A stretch of DNA of 64,000 bases from Archangium lansingense (lineage in GTDB: Bacteria; Myxococcota; Myxococcia; Myxococcales; Myxococcaceae). The position numbers and the translations under genes are program-made. Position 1 is the first letter of the stretch; each line of letters starts with the position of its first letter. The stretch lies in NCBI RefSeq assembly GCF_026626635.1, contig NZ_JAPNKA010000001.1, forward strand, positions 6,634,001 through 6,698,000, given 5' to 3'. Shown here piece by piece: positions 35,155 through 43,263 of this stretch. Under the pieces are notes generated by a model. That model had not been told where the DNA came from. It made no database searches and worked only from the letters and a program-made list of their open reading frames with translations.

Positions 35155-35207
35155 GGCTGACGCGTCCTTCGTGGGGCTGACGCGTCAACGACCGAGGCTG
35201 ACGCGTC
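35155..35207. repeat. Three tandem GGCTGACGCGTC repeats
   Basis: GGCTGACGCGTC occurs at 35155, 35175 and 35196, spaced 20 and 21 bp, so all face the same side of the helix. The core TGACGCGTCA is a perfect 10-bp palindrome in copies two and three and has one mismatch in copy one. The 460-nt region 34952-35411 contains no other gene that I can see, so the repeats look like operators for the metallothionein-like gene or the gene at 35412. Confidence 0.6.
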
Positions 35208-35411
35208 AATTGGGTGGTGTCGCTGTAGCTTTGAAGCGAGCTCCAGAGGCATTGCGGACTGACGCCCCCTGGTATGTCGCTTGCTCTGAGCCAGGTCAGG
35301 CGGGACGAACTCCTCGCCGTGAACCCCATGTCAGGGTTCAGCAACAACAAGCATCAGCAGTCGCGGATCCCAGTCACTCCACCTGTATCTGAAAGAAGGA
35401 GCTGGTAACAC

Positions 35412-35996
35412 ATGGCGACGAATATCACGTTTCTGATCGATTCCACGAAACTCCAAAAAGGAGGGCCCTCCATCAACGCTCCGGTGGCTGTAAGCCATCC
35501 GCCGTTCGTCCTGAACGGTAAGCCGATGGACCCGGAGTACAAGGTACCCATCGGGGGCGGGGAGAATGTCGTCATCTACACGGAGGAGGCGAATCATTCC
35601 CAGTCCGTGAAGGTCGCGCCCTGCGGCATCGTCGCGCATACCTTCAAGGGGGAGGCACTCAGCCCCAGCATCATGAAGGACCCCACGCTGCGGCCCATCG
35701 ACATCCCCAACTTCGAGCTGTACCCGGGCCCCGTGCCTGATTTCATCGCGTACCTCCCCGATGACAACCCGCAGTGGACGGCGGCCCCCCCTTCCTGGCC
35801 GTATTGGGCCGGCAATCCCCTCATCTCGCAAGGCCTCTACGCGAGCATGACGCGGACCTACGTCCCGTACGTTACGTTCAATGGCAGCCGCATTGTGAGC
35901 GGTGAGCTGCAGTACGGGTTGGTGTTCGGACTGACGAGGGATGGGACAAGCGTCGAGTATTTCTACTTCGACCCCTATCTCGTCATCAACTCGTAA
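35412..35996 (+). CDS. AidA/PixA-like inclusion-body family protein (tentative)
   Basis: The 194-aa product has GAAGGAG upstream of its ATG and no signal peptide. The N-terminus MATNITFLIDSTKLQKG, the central beta-rich part, and the end GELQYGLVFGL ... FYFDPYLVINS resemble the AidA/PixA family of abundant cytoplasmic or inclusion-body proteins. Family function is poorly known. A strong terminator at 36099 follows. The call rests on pattern only. Confidence 0.5.
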   Translation: MATNITFLIDSTKLQKGGPSINAPVAVSHPPFVLNGKPMDPEYKVPIGGGENVVIYTEEANHSQSVKVAPCGIVAHTFKGEALSPSIMKDPTLRPIDIPNFELYPGPVPDFIAYLPDDNPQWTAAPPSWPYWAGNPLISQGLYASMTRTYVPYVTFNGSRIVSGELQYGLVFGLTRDGTSVEYFYFDPYLVINS

Positions 35997-36098
35997 AGCT
36001 TTCCCCACGTACGCTGATCGCGCAAGCCGGACGCAATTGATTGGGCATCCCTTGCGCGAAGCCGTGCAGTAAGCCACCGCTCCTGCCCAGCTCGCGAG

Positions 36099-36124
36099 TG
36101 CCCAGGGGGTGATACCCCTGGGCA
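36099..36124. terminator. Bidirectional hairpin terminator
   Basis: TGCCCAGGGG (36099-36108) pairs perfectly with CCCCTGGGCA (36115-36124) across 6 nt, between the converging genes ending at 35996 and 36146. Confidence 0.7.
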
Positions 36125-36140
36125 TCGATGGGCAGGATGA

Positions 36141-36974
36141 ACATGTCAGGCGAGGTCGAAGAGCAGGGCCTCGACCGGCTCGGAGGCGGTGAGCACCAGC
36201 CGGGACTCCTGGGACACGGCCACGCCGTCTCCGGCCTTCAGCTCCACGCCGTTGAGCGTGCCCTTGCCCCGTGCCAGCTGAACCCAGGCGTGGCGGTCCG
36301 GAGCCAGCGTGTACTCGGCCTGCTCGCCCTTGCCCAGCAGCGTGCTGTGCAGCACCACGTCCTGGTGCACGGTGAGGCTGCCGTCGCGCGCGTCGGGGCT
36401 GGCCACCACGCGCCAGCGGCCCTGGCGCTCGGACTCGGGGAAGGCCTTCTGCTCATAGCCGGGCTTCAGTCCTCGCTGGTTGGGGACAATCCATATCTGC
36501 AGGAAGTGCAGCTCCTCGTTGGCGCCGTTCATCTCGCTGTGCTGGATGCCGGTTCCCGCCGTCATGCGCTGTACCTCGCCGGTGCGCAGCAGTTCCTCGC
36601 CGCCCGTGCTGTCGCGGTGCGCGATGGCGCCGCTGAGCGGGTAGGTGATGATCTCCATGTCCCGGTGCGGGTGCGTGTCGAAGCCCTCGCCCGCGGTGAC
36701 GCGATCCTCGTTGATGACGCGCAGGGAGCGGAAGCCCATGAAGCTGGGGTCGTAGTAGCCGCCGAAGGAGAAGGTATGGTGGGAGTCCAGCCAGCCGTGG
36801 TCGGCATGTCCGCGTGCTTCAGAAGGTCGAACGGTCATCATGGGGTGCTCCTTGTCTCCATTTGGACCCCCCCAAGATGACGGCGAGGCGGGTGCTTCGC
36901 CAGACGTGAATCCAGGAAGGACCGTTCCATCCATGGGACAAACCAGGCCGCGGCTCGCCGTGTGTCGTTTCAGC
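36141..36974. repeat. Left copy of 834-bp direct repeat (pirin gene plus promoter)
   Basis: This segment is repeated at 50214-51047 in the same orientation, offset by exactly 14,073 bp, with no gaps and about 18 mismatches by eye (roughly 98% identity). It covers the pirin gene and about 130 bp upstream. Identity ends at TTTCAGC on the right and around ACAT on the left. Confidence 0.9.
36146..36841 (-). CDS. Pirin-family protein, copy 1
   Basis: The 231-aa bicupin has N-terminal metal ligands His57 and His59 (DTHPHRDMEI), His101 and Glu103 (IQHSEMNG), matching the iron ligands of pirin. Bacterial pirins such as YhhW can act as quercetin dioxygenases or redox regulators. AGGAG precedes MMTVRPSEA. 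It differs from copy 2 (50219-50914) at three residues: A13 and D14 here are D and N there, and WIVPNQ is WILPNQ. Confidence 0.92.
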   Translation of the reverse strand: MMTVRPSEARGHADHGWLDSHHTFSFGGYYDPSFMGFRSLRVINEDRVTAGEGFDTHPHRDMEIITYPLSGAIAHRDSTGGEELLRTGEVQRMTAGTGIQHSEMNGANEELHFLQIWIVPNQRGLKPGYEQKAFPESERQGRWRVVASPDARDGSLTVHQDVVLHSTLLGKGEQAEYTLAPDRHAWVQLARGKGTLNGVELKAGDGVAVSQESRLVLTASEPVEALLFDLA

Positions 36975-37140
36975 TGAAGGATCGGAGGAGAGCCGCGCGT
37001 AGATGTGAGGAGCCATGGGAGGGCGTGGGAAGAGAAGCCGGAGGAGGGACGACACTTCTGTGGTCCGCTGGCAGCATGGTGGAGCGAGCGCCAGAGGGGA
37101 CTCTCCGACGAGGCCTGACCGGTGCTCACCCAGGGAGCCG

Positions 37141-37509
37141 GTGGTCTATCTCACCACCTACCCCGGCTTTTCCAGCGCATGCGTCTTCAAGATGTCTCCG
37201 CCGCCCGCGCTCTACGAAGTGGACCTGCGTGAAAGCCAGCCCTGGATGAGGAAGCGTCCGGGGCGCTCCGGGCTGATGGTGTTCGAGTTCTCCCACGACG
37301 ATGCGCACATGTTGGCGGCGGTGGTTCAACGACACCCGCAGGGCAGGGATGGGTGCACGACGAATGCCTTCGATGCGCTCCTCGTGGTCGAGCGCTCCCT
37401 GTTCGAGCGCACCGGGTTGGAATCGCTCGTCGGTGCCAGTGTCCGGCTCGATGAGCCGGCGGAGCCGATCGGCCAGGCACTGCAGGGCTACGTGGGCTGG
37501 CTGCGCTGA
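37141..37509 (+). CDS. Hypothetical protein
   Basis: The 122-aa product is read from GTG 37141 (AGGGAG just upstream): VVYLTTYPGFSSACVFKM ... LMVFEFSHDDAHMLAAVVQRHP ... LLVVERSLFERTGLESLVG. It looks like real protein with ordered hydrophobic spacing, but I recognise no family. The frame is open upstream to 37015. It could be the end of a larger, decayed gene next to the duplicated pirin region. Confidence 0.4.
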   Translation: MVYLTTYPGFSSACVFKMSPPPALYEVDLRESQPWMRKRPGRSGLMVFEFSHDDAHMLAAVVQRHPQGRDGCTTNAFDALLVVERSLFERTGLESLVGASVRLDEPAEPIGQALQGYVGWLR

Positions 37510-37607
37510 CGTTTCCGCGGCCAGCGTCCGGGCAGCGGCATGCGCTCGGCTCCTCGTCGAGTCCGCGCCGGGGCGGGGCTCCATGAGCGCCCGCTCCAGC
37601 GGACGCC

Positions 37608-37631
37608 TCACGGACAGGTGTCGGAGTAGAC
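37608..37631 (-). pseudogene. Detached 3' end of the IS-interrupted three-repeat gene
   Basis: Joining the minus strand at the target duplication (GTCTA) restores ...RSPV-YSDTCP-stop. These 24 nt therefore carry the last codons and original stop of the gene now ending inside the IS at 40570. The lost tail includes one cysteine. Confidence 0.7.
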
Positions 37632-37664
37632 TGTTGATGGTCACCAGGAAGCGCAGGTTCCTGG
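37627..37664. repeat. IS21 left end: target duplication plus terminal inverted repeat
   Basis: TAGAC (37627-37631) is the 5-bp target duplication; the terminal repeat starts at 37632 with TGTTG. The inner part TGGTCACCAGGAAGCG matches the right end with few changes. Confidence 0.8.
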
Positions 37665-37915
37665 TCATGGGTCGCCGGGAGTTGCCTGACTTCAAGACCA
37701 CTCCCTGAGATGGGTGTGGCCGAGAAGTTGAGGGGGGGAGAGTGCGCCGGTGGAGTCCACGGTCGCGCGCGTCCTGAAAAGACGGAAGGCCCACCAGTAG
37801 CGGCTGGAGGGCCCTCCTTGGAGGCGCGCCCTGGTGTGCGAGAGGGGCGAGCCGGTGAGGAAGAGGTAGCGCACTCCGGGGCGCGGCGCCAGAAGCCGGC
37901 GCGCGCAGGAGTGTC

Positions 37916-38374
37916 GTGGAGGCGCTGCGCTTCGTGGTGTGCGGCCGGCCCGAGTGTCGGCAGGTGTTCTTCCTCTGCTCTGCGTGCGACCGTGGCCAGC
38001 GCTACTGCGGGCCGCCGTGCAGTCGAAGGGCGCGGGCGGAGTCAATGCGCGCGGCTGGTGCGCGCTACCAGCGCACCCGGGACGGACGGCACGCACATGC
38101 CGCGCGGCAGGCGGCCTGGCGGGAGCGGCGGCGAGAGAAAGTGACGCATCAGTCTCCCGCTGCCGTGGCGCGGACAGCCAGTGTGCCCGTCGCGCCGGCC
38201 CCGGCCGCCACGCAGGTGGCCGCGGAGCCGAGCGCAGCGAGGCCACTGCCGCATGCACCGCCGCCCTCCATCCCCGCCTGCACCTCGTGCGGGCGTCAGA
38301 GTCCCTTCCTGCGCCACACCACGCTTGCGCGCACCCACGTGGGCCGGCGCTTCAGGGCTGCCCGTCCGCCGTGA
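37916..38374 (+). CDS. IS21-associated zinc-finger-like accessory protein
   Basis: The 152-aa product is read from GTG 37916 (AGGAG 4 nt upstream). It opens with paired cysteines (CGRPECRQ, FLCSACDRG, RYCGPPCSRRAR), then a basic helical segment (ARYQRTRDGRHAHAARQ ... RRREKVTHQ), a Pro/Ala-rich linker, and a last CTSCGRQSPFLRH. From memory, small proteins of this pattern often sit directly upstream of istA in IS21 elements of proteobacteria. The role is unknown; nucleic-acid binding is likely. It ends 9 nt before istA. Confidence 0.65.
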   Translation: MEALRFVVCGRPECRQVFFLCSACDRGQRYCGPPCSRRARAESMRAAGARYQRTRDGRHAHAARQAAWRERRREKVTHQSPAAVARTASVPVAPAPAATQVAAEPSAARPLPHAPPPSIPACTSCGRQSPFLRHTTLARTHVGRRFRAARPP

Positions 38375-38383
38375 GGTGGGCCC

Positions 38384-39898
38384 ATGATTTCCCCCGAACT
38401 CGCCGCCCGCATCCGCCGACTGCACTTCGCCGAGCACTGGAAGGTGGGCACCATCTGCTCCGAGCTGAGCGTGCACCACGACACCGTCCGGCGCGCCCTG
38501 ACGCTCGAGCGCGTCAGCGGCACGGGGGTGAAGTCCGTCAGGCCCACGCTGCTGGATGCCTACAAGGGCTTCATCCAAGCCACCCTGGAGGCCCACCCAC
38601 GCCTCACCGCCATGCGCCTCTTCCACATGGTGAAGGCGCGCGGCTACGTGGGTGGCCCGCTCCAGGTGCGCCGCTACGTGCGCACGGTGCGTCCCACCTC
38701 TCGCGCCGAGGCCTTCCTGCGCCGCAGCACGCTTCTGGGCGAGGAGGCCCAGGTGGATTGGGGACACTTCGGCACGCTGTCCGTGGGCAACACGCGCCGC
38801 CCTCTGTGCTGCTTCGTCATGGTGCTGGGCCACAGCCGCGCCCTCTACGCGCGCTTCTTCCTCGACATGACGCTGGAGAGCTTCCTCAGGGGCCACGTGC
38901 TGGCCTTCCAGGCGCTGGGGGGCGTGCCGCGCGCGCTGCTGTACGACAACTTGAAGTCCGTGGTGCTCGAGCGCGCCGGAGACGCCATCCGCTTCCACCC
39001 GCGCCTGCTGGAATTGGCTGGCCACTACCACTTCGCACCCAAGCCCTGCGCCCCCTACCGCGGCAACGAGAAGGGCAAGGTGGAGCGCACCATCCGCTAC
39101 CTGCGCGACTCCTTCTTCGCCGCGCGCACCTTTAGCGGCGTGGATGACCTCAACGCGCAAGCGGCGCGGTGGGCGGCCGAGGTGGCCCACGCGCGCCAAT
39201 TGCCCGGCGACGTCACCGGGCGCACCGTCGCCACGGCCCTCGAGGAGGAACGCCCGCGGCTGCTGCCCCTGCCCGCACACCCGTTTCCCACGGACGTGGT
39301 GCGCCCCGTCGCCTCCGGCAAGACGCCCTACGTGCGCTTTGACTCCAACGACTACTCCATTCCACACACCCTGGTGAAGAAGCCCCTCACCCTGGTGGCC
39401 TCCGAGACACGCGTACGCGTACTGGACGGCTCCGAGGAGGTGGCCTCCCACCCGCGCTGCTTCGAGAAGGGCCGCACCCTGGAGCAGCCCGGCCACCTCG
39501 CCGCTCTCGCCGACGCCAAGGCCCGCGCGCACGAGCTGCGCGGCCGAGACTTGCTGCGCGCCTCCTGCCAGCAGGCAGAGGGCTTCCTCGCGGCCCTCGC
39601 CCAGCGCGACCTCTCGCTGTCACACCACACTGCTCAATTGCTGAAGTTACTTACGCTCCACGGCGCACGCGCCCTGGATGAGGCCCTCGCCGAGGCCCTG
39701 CGCAAGGGGGCGGTGAGCGCCCCCGCCGTGGCCCACCTCCTGGAGCAGCGCGCTCGCCGCCAGCGTCAGCCTCCACCACTCACCGTGGTGCTGCCGGATG
39801 ACCCGCGCATCGCCGCCTCCCGCACCCGCCCCCACTCCCTCGCCGACTATGACCGCCTCCTTAACAAGGACTCCGCCGATGACGACTCCACTCGCTGA
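38384..39898 (+). CDS. istA: IS21-family transposase IstA
   Basis: The 504-aa DDE transposase has an N-terminal HTH (KVGTICSELSVHHDTVRRAL) and a catalytic core with Asp in EAQVDWGHFG (near 125), Asp in LLYDNLKSVV (near 190) and Glu in NEKGKVERTIRYLRDSF (near 230), then a C-terminal beta barrel-like part (RFDSNDYSIPHTLV). Length is normal for IstA. The istB start lies 20 bp inside its 3' end, the usual IS21 overlap. Confidence 0.95.
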   Translation: MISPELAARIRRLHFAEHWKVGTICSELSVHHDTVRRALTLERVSGTGVKSVRPTLLDAYKGFIQATLEAHPRLTAMRLFHMVKARGYVGGPLQVRRYVRTVRPTSRAEAFLRRSTLLGEEAQVDWGHFGTLSVGNTRRPLCCFVMVLGHSRALYARFFLDMTLESFLRGHVLAFQALGGVPRALLYDNLKSVVLERAGDAIRFHPRLLELAGHYHFAPKPCAPYRGNEKGKVERTIRYLRDSFFAARTFSGVDDLNAQAARWAAEVAHARQLPGDVTGRTVATALEEERPRLLPLPAHPFPTDVVRPVASGKTPYVRFDSNDYSIPHTLVKKPLTLVASETRVRVLDGSEEVASHPRCFEKGRTLEQPGHLAALADAKARAHELRGRDLLRASCQQAEGFLAALAQRDLSLSHHTAQLLKLLTLHGARALDEALAEALRKGAVSAPAVAHLLEQRARRQRQPPPLTVVLPDDPRIAASRTRPHSLADYDRLLNKDSADDDSTR

Positions 39899-40646
39899 CC
39901 GCCTGGCCTCCCTCGGACTGCACGCCACCTCCCAGGGCCTCGCGGACCTCATCGCCCGCGCCACGAAGGCCAGATGGGGCGCTACCGAGTTGCTGGAGCA
40001 CCTGGCCGACGAGGAGCAGAAGGAACGCGGCCGCAGAAGTCTCGAGCGGCGCCTGTCTCGCAGCCGCCTTGGCCGCTTCAAGCCCATGGCGGACTACGAC
40101 TGGGGATGGCCCAAGAAGATTGACCGCGAGGCCGTCGAGTCCGCCTTGCGCCTGGATTTCCTGGAGCGCGCGCGCAACGTCGTCATTGTCGCCCCTCAGG
40201 GACTGGGCAAGACGATGATCGCGCAGAACATCGCCCACCAGGCCGTCCTCAAGGGGCACTCCGCTCTCTTCGTCACCGCCTCCCAGTTGCTGCTCGACCT
40301 GGGCGCCCAGGACACCAGCCGCGCACTGGACCGCCGCCTGCGCCACTACACCAGCCGCACCAGCCTGCTCGTCATCGACGAGATGGGCTACCTCGCCTAC
40401 GACGCGCGCAACGCGGACCTCCTCTTTCAAGTCGTGGCGCGCAGGTATGAACAACGCTCATTGGTGATGACCACGAATCTGGCGTTTTCGGACTGGCCGA
40501 CCATTTTTCCCAACGCCGCGTGCGCCACCGCGCTGATTGACCGCGTCATCCACCACGCGGACGTCCTCGCTATCGAAGGCGAGAGCTACCGCCGCCGCGA
40601 GGCCGAGGAGGCCGCGACGACCAGGAGGGCGAAGTCCAAGCGCTGA
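39879..40646 (+). CDS. istB: IS21-family helper ATPase IstB
   Basis: The 255-aa AAA+ ATPase assembles on DNA and activates IstA. Walker A is VAPQGLGKTMIAQN (near 100), Walker B is LLVIDEMGYLAYD (near 160), and sensor-1-like MTTNLAFSDW follows. AAGGA lies 8 nt before ATG 39879. Length and motifs are intact. Confidence 0.95.
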   Translation: MTTPLADRLASLGLHATSQGLADLIARATKARWGATELLEHLADEEQKERGRRSLERRLSRSRLGRFKPMADYDWGWPKKIDREAVESALRLDFLERARNVVIVAPQGLGKTMIAQNIAHQAVLKGHSALFVTASQLLLDLGAQDTSRALDRRLRHYTSRTSLLVIDEMGYLAYDARNADLLFQVVARRYEQRSLVMTTNLAFSDWPTIFPNAACATALIDRVIHHADVLAIEGESYRRREAEEAATTRRAKSKR

Positions 40647-41889
40647 GCCTCACCTCGGACCGGGATGCCGGACCCCCGGCACACCTCCAGCGTCCCAGTC
40701 CAAATTTCCGCGTTTCCTCGTGAACGCCAACATAGACGGGCGAGCGGGTGAGAGTGCCGGTCTCGTCCATCCGGAGCGTGGTGCCCGCGATGAGCCCGGA
40801 CACGGCGCGTGCCGTGGCGATGAAGGAGGAGGGGCTCGTCACCTCGACCTGGTAGATGAAGCGGCACCCACCGAGCCAGGAGCTGTCCGGACCCACGGGG
40901 CGCGTGCCATCCGTGCAACTCAAGGGCAGGAAGCCCGTCTCCGCGAGGTTGCTCGAGTACCTATCCTTCTCCTGGAAGAAGGCCTGCTCCGTCGTGAAGA
41001 GGGCCCGGATGTTCGCGAGGCCCTCCTCCTCCTGGGCGGTGCACACGGACGTGGTGGGCACCCGCTCTTCCCAGGGGATGTAGCGGCGCACCCCGGCGCG
41101 CTCCAACCAGAAGACGATGTTCTGGATCGAGGGTGAGCCGATCTGCAGCGTGACGTCCGCGACCGAAGTGCCCGCGGCCCCTTGCCCGATGACAGTGAAG
41201 GCGGGAGTCGGCGAACCCGACACCGACGTCACCCGATAGGCGAAGTGACAGCCGGCCACCCAATCGGGTCCGGGCAGGGGCGCACGCGAGCCATCCGTGC
41301 AGCTCATGGGCCAGAAACCCATCTGCGCGAGGGTGCTCGGATACTGGTTCTTCTCCCAGAAGGACGCCTGCATTCCCTGGAAGATGTGGCTCATGGCCAG
41401 GACGCCCTCGCTCTCGTGAGCGGAGAAGGACCCGGTGGGCTGGCACTCATTCCAGTCGACGAAGCGACGCACTCCGGACTGCTCCAGCCAGAAGATGATG
41501 TTCTGGAACGAGGGCGAGCCAATCTGTAGCGTGACGTTCTCGGCCGGAGTGCCCGCGGCGCCCTGCGCGATGGCGGTGAAGGACGCAGCCGGCAGACCCG
41601 TCACCGACGTCACGTGATAGGCGAAATGGCAGCCCGCCACCCAGCCGGGACCGGGCACGGGCGCACGCGAGCCATCCGCGCACGCTGCGGGCGAGAAGCC
41701 CACCTGCGCCAGATCCTGTGAATAGCGATCCCTCTCCTGGAAGGAGGACTGCTCCGCCTCGAACAGCGACTGCATCTCGCGGATGCCCTCGCCGCCGACC
41801 CCTGCACAAGTGTCCTCCGCCATGGCCACCGGGGACCACGGCCCGCACAGCACTCCCACCACGGACAGCCACCGCATTCGACGCATCAT
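40570..41889 (-). CDS. Secreted three-repeat protein, C-terminus replaced by IS21 sequence
   Basis: A signal peptide (MMRRMRWLSVVGVLCGPWSPVAMAE) is followed by three tandem repeats of about 115-125 aa (residues about 34-148, 158-275, 287-385), each with LFxxEQxxFxExxRYxxxLAxxGFxP, CxDGxR and GCxFxYxVxS. The repeats resemble the soluble C-terminal part of myxobacterial pilin-like proteins. At residue 385 the frame enters the IS right end (from 40732 down) and gains about 54 foreign residues before stopping at 40570, inside the strand opposite istB. AGGAGG precedes the ATG. The domain may still fold, since only about five native residues are lost. Confidence 0.7.
   Translation of the reverse strand: MMRRMRWLSVVGVLCGPWSPVAMAEDTCAGVGGEGIREMQSLFEAEQSSFQERDRYSQDLAQVGFSPAACADGSRAPVPGPGWVAGCHFAYHVTSVTGLPAASFTAIAQGAAGTPAENVTLQIGSPSFQNIIFWLEQSGVRRFVDWNECQPTGSFSAHESEGVLAMSHIFQGMQASFWEKNQYPSTLAQMGFWPMSCTDGSRAPLPGPDWVAGCHFAYRVTSVSGSPTPAFTVIGQGAAGTSVADVTLQIGSPSIQNIVFWLERAGVRRYIPWEERVPTTSVCTAQEEEGLANIRALFTTEQAFFQEKDRYSSNLAETGFLPLSCTDGTRPVGPDSSWLGGCRFIYQVEVTSPSSFIATARAVSGLIAGTTLRMDETGTLTRSPVYVGVHEETRKFGLGRWRCAGGPASRSEVRLSAWTSPSWSSRPPRPRGGGSSRLR
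40700..40737. repeat. IS21 right end: terminal inverted repeat plus target duplication
   Basis: The terminal repeat ends ...GAACGCCAACA at 40732 and is followed by TAGAC (40733-40737), matching the duplication at the left end. Confidence 0.8.
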
Positions 41890-42104
41890 GTGAACCTCCT
41901 CCTTCCGCGCTCCTGTTACCCGCGGACACCCCGGGGTCAATATCGGTTCCCAGCGGGCATGCCGTCCAATGCCAAGTGCTACCGGCAACGCCGCGGGCGA
42001 GTCGCATGTGCACCCCGGTGATGCTCACATCGGCACTCAACCCACTCATTCATCAAGAGAGGACCGGTGGCAATGGAGTGGCCGGCCCAACCACGAGCAG
42101 GCAC

Positions 42105-42323
42105 ATGACTGATTGGAAGACCGAAACGGCGACCGTCGACTTCCGTGAACTCGACATCTCCGAGCTGGCAAGGGTCAGTGGTGGCTACGCCAGCGAGGTG
42201 ATGTTGAACCCTCAACCGCTGCCGCCGAGATCGATGCGCTATCTCTCGTCGTTGTCTAGGGTGCGGCTGAATCCGCAGCCTGAGCCGCCGGGCATTTTGT
42301 TTTCGCCAGGGGTGTCTCTCTAG
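42105..42323 (+). CDS. Double-glycine leader peptide with two LNPQPxPP motifs (RiPP-like)
   Basis: The 72-aa product has a 27-residue leader ending LDISELARVSGG, the ExLxxVxGG pattern cut by peptidase-containing ABC exporters or used by modification enzymes. The 45-residue remainder holds two spaced proline motifs, MLNPQPLPPRS and RLNPQPEPPGI, and ends FSPGVSL. It has no cysteine, so it is no disulfide bacteriocin. From memory, LNPQPLPP motifs recur in small uncharacterised bacterial proteins. No modification enzyme or exporter lies nearby; the next gene is an SRPBCC remnant 9 nt downstream, whose ribosome site overlaps this stop. Confidence 0.6.
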   Translation: MTDWKTETATVDFRELDISELARVSGGYASEVMLNPQPLPPRSMRYLSSLSRVRLNPQPEPPGILFSPGVSL

Positions 42324-42332
42324 GAGTTGGGT

Positions 42333-42794
42333 ATGTCCGTCTCTGTCTGTCCAACCGTCGTCGCCCAGGCACCTGCGTCGTTCGTCTGGGCGCTGCTCGT
42401 GCAACCCAGAGCGATGGATCGCTGGTGGGACGCGGAGTCGTTGGAGGCGCCGGATCGTCCGCTGGTCCCAGGAGACCGCATCATCGCGCACCCGAAAGGG
42501 GCCCCAGGCTTCCTTCGCATCACCGCCGACGTCACGTTGGTGGATACGGAGAACCTGCAGTTCGGGCTCGACATCCGGCTACCACTCGGCCTCCGCAATG
42601 AAGAAGTCATCCGTATCACCCCGCTCGGCCCGGAGCGCTGTCGCATCACCTTTGGGTGAAACTTCTCGTTCCTTCCCGGGTGGAGGGGCGCCATGGTGAA
42701 GAGGCTTCTCAGCAAGAGGCTCGTCGATGAGCCCGCGGAGGCGCTGGAGCGGCTCAAGGCCGCGGCGGAGTTGGACAGACAGAGAAGGACATGA
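42333..42794 (+). pseudogene. SRPBCC-family protein with an in-frame stop
   Basis: AGGAG precedes ATG 42333. The product reads SVCPTVVAQAPASFVWALLVQP ... DRWWDAESLEAPDRPLVPGDRI, a START/SRPBCC hydrophobic-pocket fold. TGA at 42657-42659 stops it after RCRITFG (108 aa), yet the same frame continues NFSFLPGWRGAMVKRLLSKR and ends ELDRQRRT at 42794, restoring the normal 153-aa length. It is thus a recent nonsense mutation (for example TGC to TGA). Selenocysteine is unlikely. It may have been co-translated with the GG peptide. Confidence 0.7.
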
Positions 42795-43263
42795 GAAAGG
42801 ACATCCCTCGTCCTATGGGACGAGGAGCGCCAGCGCACCGTCACCCTCGGCAACGTGACGTTCCCTCCGTAGCGGTCGCCTGTCGTATACCTGGGCTCGC
42901 TCAGGCCTCTGTCTCGCCCGGGGTTGCTCTCTCCTGGAGGAGCAGGGGAGGTTCAGACTTGATCGCCGCCCCGGCGCCTGGTGGCGCAGACACTGGCCCT
43001 GAGCGCACCCGCGGCCCACTGGGTGTACCAGTGGGCCGCGAGGACAAACTTGTCGTAGGAGTTCTCCCTCGTCAGAAGCCACCCGAGGTGGCCGGGCGGG
43101 CACCGCCGGGAAGAGTTTCGCCACGCTCACCGACGAGGACGGCCGACGCTCCTGAAGGTATCCGGCCGTGCAGGGGTCCGGCCCGGTCGGGCACGGACCT
43201 CATCCAGGCCTTCTCCCTGCTGGGGGATGGCTCCCCAGACACCGCTGGATTCAGCGCGGCGCC
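42795..43263. other. Region of gene remnants, no intact gene
   Basis: I see two protein-like fragments. On the plus strand around 42807-42872, LVLWDEERQRTVTLGNVTFPP-stop looks like a C-terminus without its gene. On the minus strand around 42965-43080, RENSYDKFVLAAHWYTQWAAG looks like the middle of a protein. Neither has a start or a family that I recognise. This fits decayed DNA in an accessory stretch. Confidence 0.45.

Larger units (their letters stand above)
37632..40732 (+). mobile_element. IS21-family insertion sequence with accessory gene (3101 bp)
   Basis: It contains a zinc-finger-like accessory gene, istA and istB. The left end reads TGTTGATGGTCACCAGGAA and the inverted right end TGTTGGCGTTCACGAGGAA; 18 of the first 23 positions match. 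Both outer flanks carry TAGAC (37627-37631 and 40733-40737), a 5-bp target duplication of the size IS21 elements make. Length exceeds the usual 2-2.5 kb because of the accessory gene. All three genes are intact, so the copy may still be mobile. Confidence 0.88.

Noticed and set aside
35155..35207. CRISPR-like array
   Set aside because: The repeats are only 12 bp with 8-9 bp between, palindromic, and no cas gene is present; operator sites fit better.
42657..42659. Selenocysteine codon in the SRPBCC gene
   Set aside because: SRPBCC proteins have no known selenoprotein members and no SECIS-like stem was evident after the TGA.
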